Shown here: positions 1 to 9,459 of the stretch, one piece after another | Position numbering within the stretch: the first letter of the stretch is position 1 | How the letters are laid out: each line of letters starts with the position of its first letter | Source: Mesotoga sp. BH458_6_3_2_1 | Lineage (GTDB): Bacteria > Thermotogota > Thermotogae > Petrotogales > Kosmotogaceae | Assembly: GCF_003664995.1 (NCBI RefSeq) | Contig: NZ_JFHL01000021.1 | Location: 188,880-252,879, forward strand | Length of the DNA stretch: 64,000 nucleotides | Direction of reading: 5' to 3' | The notes under the pieces: model-generated | Seen by the model: the letters and a program-made list of their open reading frames with translations, nothing else | Databases searched by the model: none | What the model was told of the DNA's origin: nothing | Program-made: the position numbers and the translations under genes

Positions 1-344
1 TCTTCTGTGTGAAACTCTGTCTCTGATACTTTCTTTTACATTTTCCTGACTCTCTACTTCAGATTATTAGCCGATTCCATCTACCAACAGCTTACTGACC
101 GAAAAATTGAATATTCGAAGAGGAGGAGAAAGGTCAATATTTGAAATGAAACGGATACCTATCTAACACAGGAGATCAACGAAATAGTCCCTGATTGGAA
201 TCCGATTCTTTAAACGCACCTTCCAACAAAAGAGTTACCTTAGAGAGCTGTAAACGGTATCAAAAGAGTGTTTTGCCATCCCAAAAATTCAATGATATCT
301 GACTATGCTATCATTAGACTGTTGAATGCTTTGAGGTGAACTTC
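1..344. other. Leader region without a recognisable gene
   Basis: No open frame with a convincing SD was found on either strand. The only readable signal is an extended -10 element, TG-C-TATCAT at 306-314, with no good -35, about 30 bases before the start codon of the following gene. It is a plausible promoter for that gene. The first 120 bases could be the far end of a gene outside the window, but no frame looks coding. Confidence 0.4.
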
Positions 345-3300
345 TTGAATAGAATCGGACTCTGCATAGGCTCAAGCACTATCTCCTGGTATGATGGGCA
401 AACACCCAGAAGACTCTTGCACGAAGGAAATCCACTGAAAGTACTCAAGAGCTTTCTTCCAGAGATTCTTGAAACGGGTTTGGTTGTGGTAACAGGAAAG
501 AAGGGAAGAAAACTGTTGAATCTCCCCCAGATCCCCGAAGTTGAGGCCACTGAATTTGCCTACAAAGAACTGAAAAGCAAGTACGGATATCATGAGGCAA
601 TTGTGAGCGTGGGCGGAGAGAATTTCACCCTGTATAAGCTAAACGATAAGGGAAACATTACTGCCGTCTTCACAGGCAGTAAATGCGCTTCAGGAACAGG
701 AGAGTTCTTTCTCCAGCAACTGAAGCGAATGGATATCGGACTCGATGACGCAAACGCCGTGGAAACAGACGAGATTTACGAGCTTTCATCAAGGTGTACC
801 GTATTCTGCAAGAGCGACTGCACACATGCTCTCAATAAGGGAACACCTAAAGAATCCGTCCTAAATGGACTTGGAAAGGTCATGTCTGATAAGATCGGCG
901 AACTCATGCACAGAGCTGGAGTAAAGAAGATACTTCTAGTTGGTGGAGTAACAAAAAATCGACTCATGCTCAACCATCTAAAAGAAATCGCAGAAATCAC
1001 CATACCAGACGAGGCTCTCTTCTTCGAGGCCTTCGGTGCCTATCTCCATGCCAATACTCTAGAAGAAATCGAGATAGAGAAAGAGAGTGTCTTCAAGGAA
1101 GGAGTAATGACTTTCCCGAAGAACGAGTCCCTTTCGAAGTTCGTTAACATGGTTGATTTTAAGGACATGCCTTTCAAAACAGCTGAAAGCGGCGATTCTT
1201 GCATTCTCGGCGTGGACGTTGGATCGACCACGACCAAGGCAGTTGTTATGAGAGCAAGGGACAACGCTATTCTAGCGAGTTCATATCTCAGGACTATGGG
1301 AGATCCGATAAACGCTACTCGACAGTGCCTGGATGAGATCCGTAATTCTCTAGACGTTCCCGTCGAGATAATTGGTCTCGGGGTCACCGGTTCCGGAAGG
1401 AAGATAGTGGGTCTTTATTGCGAAACGAGTGCCGTTTACAATGAGATCATGGCTCACGCAAGGGCTGCCTCATTATTTGATAGAGAAGTCGACACGATAT
1501 TTGAGATTGGCGGCCAGGATGCCAAATACACTTTCTTATCCAACGGCGTTGCCCTTGACTATGCAATGAACGAAGCCTGTTCTGCTGGTACAGGCTCGTT
1601 TCTCGAAGAATCCGCAAAGGAATCTCTGAACATAGATTACAGAGAGATTGGAGAGTATGCGCTTAAGGGTCAATCTCCCCCAAACTTCAGTGATCAGTGT
1701 GCGGCTTTTATCAGCAGCGACATAAAGACTGCAATCAACGAGGGTATCTCCAGAGAAGATATCTGCGCCGGCCTGGTTTACTCTATCTGTCTGAACTACA
1801 CAAACAGAGTAAAGGCCATGAGACCGGTCGGGAAGAAAGTCTTCATGCAGGGAGGTGTGTGTCTCAATCAAGCTGTCCCAGTTGCAATGGCGGCAGTTAC
1901 TGGAAAGGAGATAATCGTCCCACCTCATCCTGGACTCATGGGTGCCTTTGGTGTATCACTAATGGTTAAGGAAAAGCTTCAAGCGGGTCAACTGGAAGAA
2001 GAACGCTTTGAGCTTGAAGCCTTGATCTCAAAAGAAGTACGCTATCTCAACACCTTCATTTGTGACGGTGGAGCAGAGAAGTGCGACAGGAAGTGCCCGA
2101 TCCGAATAATTGAAGTTGGAGGGAAGAAGTTTCCATTCGGCGGCGCTTGCAACAAGTATGAAAATGTTCGTCTTAACCTTCCCATAAACAGAAACGAATA
2201 CATATATACTACCGAAAGAGAGAAGATAGTCTTTGAACTGCCAGAAGAAAAGGGCCTGGAGACTATTGGAATCAGCAAGTCTCTCTCGATGAATACCCTC
2301 TTCCCCCTGTTCTCAAATTTCTTCAGCAGTCTAAGGTTCAGAATTGTCGTACCGGATAAGTCCGACCCCAGGGGCTGGGATAGAAAGAAATCTGAATTCT
2401 GTTTTCCAGTCGAACTATCACATGGTTATACTTATGATCTTCTGGATAAGAATCCAGACTACTTCTTCATTCCTGCAGTCAAGGGCTTAGAGGTTGAGAA
2501 CTCCGTTGAAAACTCGGTCTTCTGTCCATTTGTCCAGAGCGAGCCGGACTGGCTAATGGGGAGTTTCGAAGAACTCAGATCGAAAAGGATCCTGACAGAT
2601 TTCTTCGATTTTTCGCAGGGCTTTGAGAAAGAGAAGGAGAAGTTCGTTTCACTTGCGAAGTCAATGGGAAGGAACCGCGAAGAAGCTTTGGCAGCCTTTT
2701 CCAACGGAGTGAAATCATACGAAGATAGTGTTAGAAGGATAAAAGAAATTGGAGAGAGGTTTCTTGAGAACCTAAAGAATTCGGATTTTGGTGTCGTTAT
2801 CTTCGGCCGAGCCTACAATGCTTTTTCCAGTGACGCCAACATGGGAATACCAGAAAAACTAGCTTCACGCGGAATCCCGGTGGTAACTTTTGACGCTCTT
2901 CCTTATGAAGGCGAAAGATCGTATGAGAAGATGTACTGGGCCTGGGGTGAAATGAACTTGAAAGCGGCCAGATATGTAAAGAACAATCCAAAGCTATTCG
3001 CACTCTACATAACAAACTTCAGCTGTGGACCTGACTCGTTCTTGATTTCCTTCTTCAGAGATATTATGGGGAAAAAGCCGTCCCTGATTCTGGAACTGGA
3101 TAGTCATACGTCAGATGCCGGAGTAGAGACAAGGATCGAAGCCTTCGCCGATGTCGTCAGAAGCTCTCTCGAAAGAAAGACTGATTTGGGCGAGAAGAAA
3201 AGGGCGAAGAGGCCAAAACTTCTGACGAACAACGGGACATTCAGTATAGAGCTACAGGATGGAAGACACATACCAATTACAGATCCTTCGGTCAAAGTAA

Positions 3301-4553
3301 TCGTTCCCACCATGGGCGAGTTTGCGGCTCAGCTTATAGCTGCGGCATTCGAAAAAGTCGGTATAAACAGTCACGTCCTCCCGAGACCGACCGAACTGGA
3401 GTTTCAACTGGGGAAATCCAACTCATTATCTAAGGAGTGTTTACCTTTTCACCTGACTCTGGGAAGCCTAATTCGTTACCTCGAGGAGAACAAAGACGAC
3501 GAAAGCATATTAATGTACTTCATGCCAGACACTCGCGGCCCTTGCCGATTTGGACAGTACAGTACTTACATTGATCTCTGGCTTGACAAGAACAACGCGA
3601 ACAACGTTCTCCTATTCTCTCTCAATTCTGAAAACGGCTATGCGGGCATAGGACTCAAGGCGAAACTGCGAATCTGGGCGAGCATGATTATTGCAGACGA
3701 ATTCTGCAATCTTGAAAATGCCTTGCTAACACTGGCATCCGACAGAGATGAGGCAATCAAAGCGGCCAAAAAAGCGCGCAAGATTATGCTTGAGAGTGTC
3801 AAAAGAGATTCCTTCAGCGAAATGACCAAGAAACTGGAGGAGATTTGTGAAAACATCTCTCGCATTCCTCTGAAGAGTGATTTCGAAAGTGCACCTAAAG
3901 TCCTTCTCTCGGGAGAGATTTACGTCAGGAATGATGAATTCTCCAGAAAGTCTCTGGAGCTGTTTTTCGCCGACAACGGAATAATCATGCATGCATCTCC
4001 AATTGAAGAATGGATATATTATCTCGACTACATTCTGCTGAAGAGATATGTACCGACCGAACTCGGTCCGCTCAAGAGGGGAGCGAAACACGTTGAAATT
4101 CTTATAAAACAGGCATTTGAGAAAAGGATTAAAAAGATTCTTGAAAAGAGTGGCCTTTACAAGTCACACTTAGTCGACATCGAGTCCATGGTGAACACTT
4201 CTAAGGACTTCTTGAATCCGAAGCTTACCGGAGAGGCAATACTGACTCTTGGAGCCGTTTTGTTCGAATCGATAGATACTTACAATGGAGTTATTTCTAT
4301 AGGCCCATTTGGATGTATGCCTACAAGGATCGCCGAAGCTATTGCAGAAAGAGGTCTGGAGCACCTGAGAGAAAACTCTAGCAAACTCAAGAGGGAGATC
4401 TTCAAGATCGCTGGCAACATTCCAATTCTCTTCTTTGAGTCCGATGGAAACCCGTTCACTCCAACCGTTGAGAGCAGGCTTGAATCGTTTGTGGTGCAGG
4501 TGAAGAGAGTTAAATCACTTTCGATGGAACTTCAAAGTCAGAAGTTCAAATAA
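345..4553 (+). CDS. Giant CoA-dehydratase activase-like protein (BadF/HgdC repeat protein)
   Basis: About 1,400 residues. Two ASKHA ATPase repeats of the BcrA/BadF/BadG/HgdC type occupy roughly residues 1-260 and 280-600; the phosphate-binding loop of the second is DVGSTTTKA. Cysteine motifs that normally hold a shared [4Fe-4S] cluster are present in both (KCASGTGEF with CTVFCKSDC; ACSAGTGSF with DQCAAFISSD). After these come a DUF2229-type region and a C-terminal part resembling the dehydratase D component. Known relatives use ATP to inject an electron into 2-hydroxyacyl-CoA dehydratases or benzoyl-CoA reductases. No separate dehydratase genes lie nearby, so the substrate is unknown. The TTG at 345 is chosen because GAGGTG (333-338) sits six bases before it; the GTG at 336 lies inside that SD. 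Confidence 0.85.
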   Translation: MNRIGLCIGSSTISWYDGQTPRRLLHEGNPLKVLKSFLPEILETGLVVVTGKKGRKLLNLPQIPEVEATEFAYKELKSKYGYHEAIVSVGGENFTLYKLNDKGNITAVFTGSKCASGTGEFFLQQLKRMDIGLDDANAVETDEIYELSSRCTVFCKSDCTHALNKGTPKESVLNGLGKVMSDKIGELMHRAGVKKILLVGGVTKNRLMLNHLKEIAEITIPDEALFFEAFGAYLHANTLEEIEIEKESVFKEGVMTFPKNESLSKFVNMVDFKDMPFKTAESGDSCILGVDVGSTTTKAVVMRARDNAILASSYLRTMGDPINATRQCLDEIRNSLDVPVEIIGLGVTGSGRKIVGLYCETSAVYNEIMAHARAASLFDREVDTIFEIGGQDAKYTFLSNGVALDYAMNEACSAGTGSFLEESAKESLNIDYREIGEYALKGQSPPNFSDQCAAFISSDIKTAINEGISREDICAGLVYSICLNYTNRVKAMRPVGKKVFMQGGVCLNQAVPVAMAAVTGKEIIVPPHPGLMGAFGVSLMVKEKLQAGQLEEERFELEALISKEVRYLNTFICDGGAEKCDRKCPIRIIEVGGKKFPFGGACNKYENVRLNLPINRNEYIYTTEREKIVFELPEEKGLETIGISKSLSMNTLFPLFSNFFSSLRFRIVVPDKSDPRGWDRKKSEFCFPVELSHGYTYDLLDKNPDYFFIPAVKGLEVENSVENSVFCPFVQSEPDWLMGSFEELRSKRILTDFFDFSQGFEKEKEKFVSLAKSMGRNREEALAAFSNGVKSYEDSVRRIKEIGERFLENLKNSDFGVVIFGRAYNAFSSDANMGIPEKLASRGIPVVTFDALPYEGERSYEKMYWAWGEMNLKAARYVKNNPKLFALYITNFSCGPDSFLISFFRDIMGKKPSLILELDSHTSDAGVETRIEAFADVVRSSLERKTDLGEKKRAKRPKLLTNNGTFSIELQDGRHIPITDPSVKVIVPTMGEFAAQLIAAAFEKVGINSHVLPRPTELEFQLGKSNSLSKECLPFHLTLGSLIRYLEENKDDESILMYFMPDTRGPCRFGQYSTYIDLWLDKNNANNVLLFSLNSENGYAGIGLKAKLRIWASMIIADEFCNLENALLTLASDRDEAIKAAKKARKIMLESVKRDSFSEMTKKLEEICENISRIPLKSDFESAPKVLLSGEIYVRNDEFSRKSLELFFADNGIIMHASPIEEWIYYLDYILLKRYVPTELGPLKRGAKHVEILIKQAFEKRIKKILEKSGLYKSHLVDIESMVNTSKDFLNPKLTGEAILTLGAVLFESIDTYNGVISIGPFGCMPTRIAEAIAERGLEHLRENSSKLKREIFKIAGNIPILFFESDGNPFTPTVESRLESFVVQVKRVKSLSMELQSQKFK

Positions 4554-4736
4554 CTCTTGAGAGACTAGGATCTGCATTGCGACACGAGTCATCCAAAGCC
4601 AGATGGCCAATTCTCCAGTCGGCAGCTCCCAAAAATGCTATTGAGATAATCGCTAATATAGATTATCCGGTAAGAACCAATCCAAATGCTTTCTTCCTCT
4701 GGACTTAATTGATTGGCTCTGAGAATTCTCTAGCCG

Positions 4737-5954
4737 CTATTTGGTTTCCATCTCCTTTTGTATTCTATCTATAACGAACAGAATGTAAAGCAAGTACAGG
4801 AGCACCGCCCCATTAGCCGCCAAAATCACGCCAATAACCAGTCCCGGCAAGAGATGAGAGATCAGCATTGACAGCCCGAATGTTATTGCAAGAACATTCA
4901 GAGTGAGTTGCGCGATAGTCAACTTAATGAGCACACTGGGTATCTTACTGTCTTCTCTGCCTGTCCTGCTTGCTTGTTGACCGATGAATTTGCCGAGCGA
5001 AAGCGCTCCACCCAATATATTGAGGACACCGACAAGCAAGGTAAGCGGATATACCAAGATCTCCGGAATAATGCAAGATACGGTTCCAAGAGCTGCAAAT
5101 ACAAGACCGATAAGGATCACCGGCAGAGATCTGGGGAAAACTCCTATCGGGGTGCTTCCCGAGGCAATCATCTGGATAGCAAAAATCATCATTAGTAGGC
5201 CAAGCTGGGCACTTCCCGAAAAAGGCAGAAGCCCGAGATTTACTGGTATTAATAAAACGCCCAGAATAATCATAAAAACACTTGTAAATAGAATCATGGC
5301 CCTGTCGATGGGTAGTTCTACTTCTCCGTCTTTGCTCTTCTGTTCTTGCGGGTAAGTGCTGTATATATTTCTCAAAACAAACGAAAGATATACGACAGCG
5401 GCTCCATAGATCAGAACAAGGATCGCCGTCATTTGAACACTTAACAGGCTCTGATTCCAAAGAAGTACTGATATGAGAATCGATGAAACATATGCCACCG
5501 TGCATCCGGCAATCAAGTGTTTGAAGATTCCACCATATTTGGACCAGGCTTTGAGCTTATCCTTCGAAAGGATCATCTGAAGAAGCAATAGAGCTCCTCC
5601 CGGGCCAAAGAAAAGGAATAGCAGAAGCCTGGGAATATCATTGAAGGCATCTGGAATGAAACAGGTTATCGTTCCAATTCCACCAACGATAAGCCCCGCC
5701 AACACGACAAACTTCGATCGTCTTAAGTCGCCAAATGGTGTTTTCCCCATTGAAATGATCTGCAGGGAGAACATGACCAGCAGAAGTCCGTAAAGTCCAT
5801 TCTCATAATAGGGAAGTCCTCCGGTAGCCACTGGAAAGAGCAGTATCCCCGTAATAAGAAGAATAAGCCCGGCTATCATCAAGATTACTACTTCAAGAGA
5901 CAGCTCCGATTCGCTAAACACTTTTGTCAAATTCATAGGCAGCCGCCCAATCAA
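4737..5954 (-). CDS. Polytopic membrane protein with internal duplication
   Basis: 405 residues, mostly hydrophobic, roughly 11-12 membrane segments. The two halves are homologous: LLFPVATGGLPYY...SMGKTPFGDL...GTITCFIP in the first matches LLIPVNLGLLPFS...ASGSTPIGVF...GTVSCIIP in the second, so it arose by duplication and fusion. I do not recognise the family. It is the last gene of a three-gene minus-strand operon after the decarboxylase-like and SDR genes, its TTG start overlapping the SDR stop codon. An ATG 18 bases inside (5936) is an alternative start. A role in transporting or sensing the substrate or product of those enzymes is only inference. Confidence 0.7.
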   Translation of the reverse strand: MIGRLPMNLTKVFSESELSLEVVILMIAGLILLITGILLFPVATGGLPYYENGLYGLLLVMFSLQIISMGKTPFGDLRRSKFVVLAGLIVGGIGTITCFIPDAFNDIPRLLLFLFFGPGGALLLLQMILSKDKLKAWSKYGGIFKHLIAGCTVAYVSSILISVLLWNQSLLSVQMTAILVLIYGAAVVYLSFVLRNIYSTYPQEQKSKDGEVELPIDRAMILFTSVFMIILGVLLIPVNLGLLPFSGSAQLGLLMMIFAIQMIASGSTPIGVFPRSLPVILIGLVFAALGTVSCIIPEILVYPLTLLVGVLNILGGALSLGKFIGQQASRTGREDSKIPSVLIKLTIAQLTLNVLAITFGLSMLISHLLPGLVIGVILAANGAVLLYLLYILFVIDRIQKEMETK

Positions 5955-6757
5955 TAGTAGTTACCTTTGGTTCTGTAGTTCTCCAGTCTCTCTGCAGCCA
6001 AATTCAGTGCAAACTCATCAAATTTCTCTCGATCTGTTCTATACATTTCGTCAAAATCGCGGTATTTCTGCGGGAAGACTATAAGCAGATCTCCTTTCTC
6101 CATCTTCTCGAATATGTAGCTCACCGCTTCTTCGACAGACACTGAATCTGGTGGAGGAGTAAGTCCTCTGAAGATAGCCGTTCTAACATTTCCCGGACAT
6201 ACAACACTGAATCTCAAGCCCTCATTTTGAAGCTCGTAATACAAGCTTTCAGTGATAGTCTTCACCGCACTCTTTGTACCTGCATAAAGCGCTTGATATG
6301 GAACTGGGACCAGTCCCGCTATAGAAGCTGTATTTACTATGTGACCAGATTTCTGCTCTCTCATAATTGGAATGGCTTGGTATGTTCCGTAGATCACTCC
6401 CCAGAGATTGATATCTATCAAATTCTTCCAGATCTCAAGAGTCACCATCTCGGTTGGAATCGTCATTCCTATTCCGGCATTGTTGAATACAAAGTCAAGA
6501 TGTCCTTCGTACTTTCTTGCTGATTTGATGATCTTCTCCACCTGCTCTTCTTTTGTCACATCAGTGAGGAATGGTACTGCTTCCCCTTCATACTTTGAAT
6601 TCAGTCTTTCCGATTCTCTATCGAGATTTTCCTGACTTACATCTGCCATAAATACAGCCTTCGCGCCTCTAGAAAGCATTCCCTCGGCCAAACCGAGCCC
6701 AATTCCTGAAGCGGCCCCAGTAACAACAGCAACTTTCTTCTCAAAGTATCCGTTCAT
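5951..6757 (-). CDS. Short-chain dehydrogenase/reductase (SDR)
   Basis: Classical SDR of about 268 residues. The NAD(P) fold shows GAASGIGLG near the N-terminus, NNAG in the fourth strand, a serine in NTASIAG and the catalytic YAGTK (Y-x3-K). The Asp of MADVS after the second strand suggests NAD(H) preference. Family members oxidise or reduce alcohol/carbonyl pairs; the substrate is unknown. The start is ATG at 6757 because GGAGGAGGAAGAG immediately precedes it; the open frame runs 16 codons further upstream into the preceding gene. It lies 19 bases after the decarboxylase-like gene, suggesting a beta-keto acid to ketone to alcohol sequence. Confidence 0.88.
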   Translation of the reverse strand: MNGYFEKKVAVVTGAASGIGLGLAEGMLSRGAKAVFMADVSQENLDRESERLNSKYEGEAVPFLTDVTKEEQVEKIIKSARKYEGHLDFVFNNAGIGMTIPTEMVTLEIWKNLIDINLWGVIYGTYQAIPIMREQKSGHIVNTASIAGLVPVPYQALYAGTKSAVKTITESLYYELQNEGLRFSVVCPGNVRTAIFRGLTPPPDSVSVEEAVSYIFEKMEKGDLLIVFPQKYRDFDEMYRTDREKFDEFALNLAAERLENYRTKGNYY

Positions 6758-6776
6758 CTCTTCCTCCTCCTGTAAT

Positions 6777-7586
6777 TTATGGAAGTATCCTGGAATCGCC
6801 GACATTCAACCTGACAATTCCTTGGGCCATACTTGCCGATGTAAACCTTCTGATCGGCAAAGCTTCCAATGATCTTATGATCCTTGTCTGCAACGGATGT
6901 TGCTCATAAGAAAGGCCAGTCCACTCCACGGAGCCTGTACCAATCCACATTTTCTTCAACACCATCTCTTGAGGATACAGAGTAGCATGGCTCAGAGTAG
7001 CACCCCCCTTTCCTAAATTGGGCAAATATCTCCATCCAAACAGATTGATCTTCGGATTCTTGTTTAGCTCGGTAAGATTCTCTTCACTTACCTCATCACC
7101 TCTTTGAAGATCGATTCTCAGGAAGGTGAACTGCTCGTAGCTGGCCGCCACAAACCAGTGATTCTCCAGATGACGCTCAGACGAAATGTCTGCGAAAACC
7201 TTCGGCACTCCATCCTCTTCACGCCCCCCAATTATCGGGCAGGTTTTGTTTTCCCATACGACAAGCGCATATACTCCTTCGAGACCCTCTGAATTTCCAA
7301 CATACTTCACAGGTGTCGTCACCTGGATGAGCCTGTACTCTCCCCCAATCATCCAATCTACATCCCTGCAATTGGTATACTGAACATTGACAACCGGCTC
7401 CTTCAGTTCAAAGTCTTCGGGGATGTAGTTTAGCAGCGCATCTTCGTCTGTTTCATAGTCAACAGAGATAACTGTATTATCACCGTAGACAACCCTTATA
7501 GGGTGAAATGGGTCCCCCCCAAAATGAGCAGGCATCTTGTAGATGAAGTCCTCGTTAAAGACGAATTTCCCTTTTTTCCCAGACAC
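6777..7586 (-). CDS. Acetoacetate decarboxylase-like protein
   Basis: About 269 residues of the acetoacetate decarboxylase superfamily. The active-site region reads GREEDGVPKVFADI. In the clostridial enzyme the equivalent segment ends PKK, the first Lys forming the Schiff base and the second lowering its pKa. Here the first Lys is kept but the second is Val, so a true acetoacetate decarboxylase is doubtful and a related Schiff-base enzyme is likely. It is the first gene of an operon with an SDR and a membrane protein. The GTG at 7586 is chosen because GGAGG lies seven bases upstream; the ATG codons further out lie at or before that SD. Confidence 0.78.
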   Translation of the reverse strand: MSGKKGKFVFNEDFIYKMPAHFGGDPFHPIRVVYGDNTVISVDYETDEDALLNYIPEDFELKEPVVNVQYTNCRDVDWMIGGEYRLIQVTTPVKYVGNSEGLEGVYALVVWENKTCPIIGGREEDGVPKVFADISSERHLENHWFVAASYEQFTFLRIDLQRGDEVSEENLTELNKNPKINLFGWRYLPNLGKGGATLSHATLYPQEMVLKKMWIGTGSVEWTGLSYEQHPLQTRIIRSLEALPIRRFTSASMAQGIVRLNVGDSRILP

Positions 7587-8150
7587 TTCACTTCCTCCTC
7601 TCATCACGATGAATGATGGAACTCAATATCCTGCCGCACGCATATTCTTCTAGACCCACAAGATTCTGGAAATTATCTCGGGAAATTTGCTCTATCATGG
7701 CCCTTTAATGAATCTAAAACCATCTGGCAATCGTCGAAAAACTGGTAGATGAAGTCAGGACGAATAGGGATTGTAATGAGAAGCCCGGCCTCTAGTTCAT
7801 GTTAATTAGATCACAATGCCTAATGAACTTCCAAGCAAAAATGAATGCATGACAACACGAGCAATAAGCTTAATGTTCAAGTAATATCAGCATAAATTAT
7901 GTCGCTACATTCCCAATGATTTTGTCCCAGAGGCCTTGCTTCATAGTCTCTCTTTAACTACACGGAACAGCGATTTTGATCGATCAGTAGTGCTATCATA
8001 TTTCCCCATATATAATCGCTGTTCAGTAGCTGTAAAAGATTCCAATGTCAAAGGTTCAAACACTGTATAATTGGAGCAAATTCGCGCTTCTATGTAGATT
8101 CCGTAGTTAGTCCGAGAAAGAATGCGCTTTTTGCACGGAGGGGATGGAGA
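7587..8150. other. Divergent intergenic region of 560 bases
   Basis: No gene was recognised. It separates the minus-strand operon ending at 7586 from the lipoprotein gene at 8151. Visible signals are a 10-bp inverted repeat (listed separately) and two TATAAT hexamers at 8011-8016 and 8066-8071. The second is suitably placed to serve the lipoprotein gene, although neither has a convincing -35 box. Confidence 0.35.
7965..8024. repeat. Inverted repeat, 10-bp arms 50 bp apart
   Basis: GAACAGCGAT at 7965-7974 is the exact reverse complement of ATCGCTGTTC at 8015-8024. The second arm overlaps a TATAAT hexamer. The spacing could be two operator half-sites on a DNA loop or a long-range hairpin. No neighbouring regulator gene explains it. 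Confidence 0.45.
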
Positions 8151-8525
8151 ATGAAGAAACGCTTTTTGACCGCACTCTCGATATTTGCGATAATCGTCCT
8201 GTTATCTGGGTGTCTTTTTTTCGGACTTCCAAACTTGAACGGTAGCTGGGATGCCGTGATGCTTTATTCCGATGGATCATCCGACATTGCAACTTTTCAT
8301 ATTGAACAGCACGTAGTCTACAATTACAGGGGCAGATTCTGTCTTGATTCAAACTGTAAAGAGCTCTTTGGAATGATCTCGAACGATCATGAGGTAAGTA
8401 TCAACACCTGGACCTCTGAAAGTGGAATAGATTTTGCTGGATCAGTCAACAAGAATACGATGTCGGGAACCTTCACAATATTCGAACCCTTAGCTGAAGG
8501 AACTTGGGAGGCAACTAGACGTTAA
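8151..8525 (+). CDS. Small lipoprotein
   Basis: 124 residues. A signal sequence of about 19 residues ends in the lipobox LLSGC, so the mature protein should be lipid-anchored. The mature part starts with NGSWDAVMLYSDGS and ends with a GTW motif, a pattern of short beta-rich lipoproteins with a repeated G-x-W strand, possibly lipocalin-like. No enzymatic motif is visible. A strong SD (GGAGGGG, 8137-8143) precedes the ATG by seven bases. It appears to be a single-gene unit. Function unknown. Confidence 0.72.
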   Translation: MKKRFLTALSIFAIIVLLSGCLFFGLPNLNGSWDAVMLYSDGSSDIATFHIEQHVVYNYRGRFCLDSNCKELFGMISNDHEVSINTWTSESGIDFAGSVNKNTMSGTFTIFEPLAEGTWEATRR

Positions 8526-8743
8526 GCCGACATATTCGAAAATCAGCAAGTGGGTAAGAGTTACCTTTCTGAAACTGCCTTAGAATCCATATATTCATCT
8601 CACATATTGATCTCTGGAACCCAAGTCTTAGAAAAATGGGTCGAGCACTCTGAGTTACTGCATACTGCTCTGTGAGTTTTGACCAGAAAACCTTCAGACC
8701 AAATCTGTTATTATCTTCTTGAGCAACTTCATGGAGGCATAAA

Positions 8744-9427
8744 ATGACAACAATATATCTGATGCGCCACGGCCAGAGTCAGGCAAATGTTGAAAGGATA
8801 TTCGCAAATAGCAATGAAGGTTTCCCGCTTACAGAAGAAGGGATACTGCAGGCCGAAATGGCGGCGCGCTTTTTGAGATTAAAGAATATACGCAGGATAT
8901 ATTCCTCGCCGATATTGAGAGCAATTGAGACATCGAGCATAGTATCTTCAGAATTGGAAATTGAGGCCAAACCCCTGGACGAAATCAGGGAGTTTCACGT
9001 CGGTGAACTTGAGGGTAAGTTGATTGAAGGCGAAGCAGCGAGCGCATTCCTAAAGCTTGTCAGAGACTGGATCGGGGGTAAGAAAGATGAGCGAATTCCC
9101 GAGGGTGAGAGCCATAGACAGGTTATCAAACGATTCTGGAAAGCAATGAATACTATCGTAGATGAATGCCCAGAGGGAGAAGTCCTGGCCATAAGTCACG
9201 GAGGCTTTCTGTCAATGACACTTCCCTTCGTCTGCAACGGGATTGATCCTGAGTATTTCTTCTCGAGATCAGGCGTCTCGATAGCCAATTGCGCCATTAC
9301 CACGGTGAAGGCATGCAGATATGGCGATTCGATTTCTCTGGAGCTTCTAGACTGGGCAAACACATCGCATATGGAACTGGATTTCGAAAAGGAACCAATA
9401 GAAAATGTCTGGAACTCAGAAGATTGA
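8744..9427 (+). CDS. Histidine phosphatase family protein (phosphoglycerate mutase-like)
   Basis: 227 residues. The catalytic phosphohistidine motif RHGQS is at residues 8-12, and the second catalytic histidine is in ISHGGF near residue 150. The acidic residue (REFHVGELEG) and second arginine (SSPILRA) of the family are also present. The family hydrolyses phosphate esters or moves phosphates via a phosphohistidine; substrate cannot be told. GGAGG precedes the ATG by seven bases. A flavodoxin-like gene follows 32 bases downstream, probably co-transcribed. Confidence 0.88.
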   Translation: MTTIYLMRHGQSQANVERIFANSNEGFPLTEEGILQAEMAARFLRLKNIRRIYSSPILRAIETSSIVSSELEIEAKPLDEIREFHVGELEGKLIEGEAASAFLKLVRDWIGGKKDERIPEGESHRQVIKRFWKAMNTIVDECPEGEVLAISHGGFLSMTLPFVCNGIDPEYFFSRSGVSIANCAITTVKACRYGDSISLELLDWANTSHMELDFEKEPIENVWNSED

Positions 9428-9459
9428 AGGATAGATGATTTTGGAAGGAGGCGACAGTC

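Noticed and set aside
4554-4736. Terminator between the activase gene and the convergent operon
   Set aside because: Only a GCCA/TGGC four-base hairpin is present, with no T-tract.
4908-5505. Plus- and minus-strand frames inside the duplicated membrane protein gene
   Set aside because: They are shadows of the membrane-protein reading frame, with no SD and unnatural composition.
5951-6805. SDR start at 6805
   Set aside because: It would overlap the preceding gene, and the ATG at 6757 has a much stronger SD.
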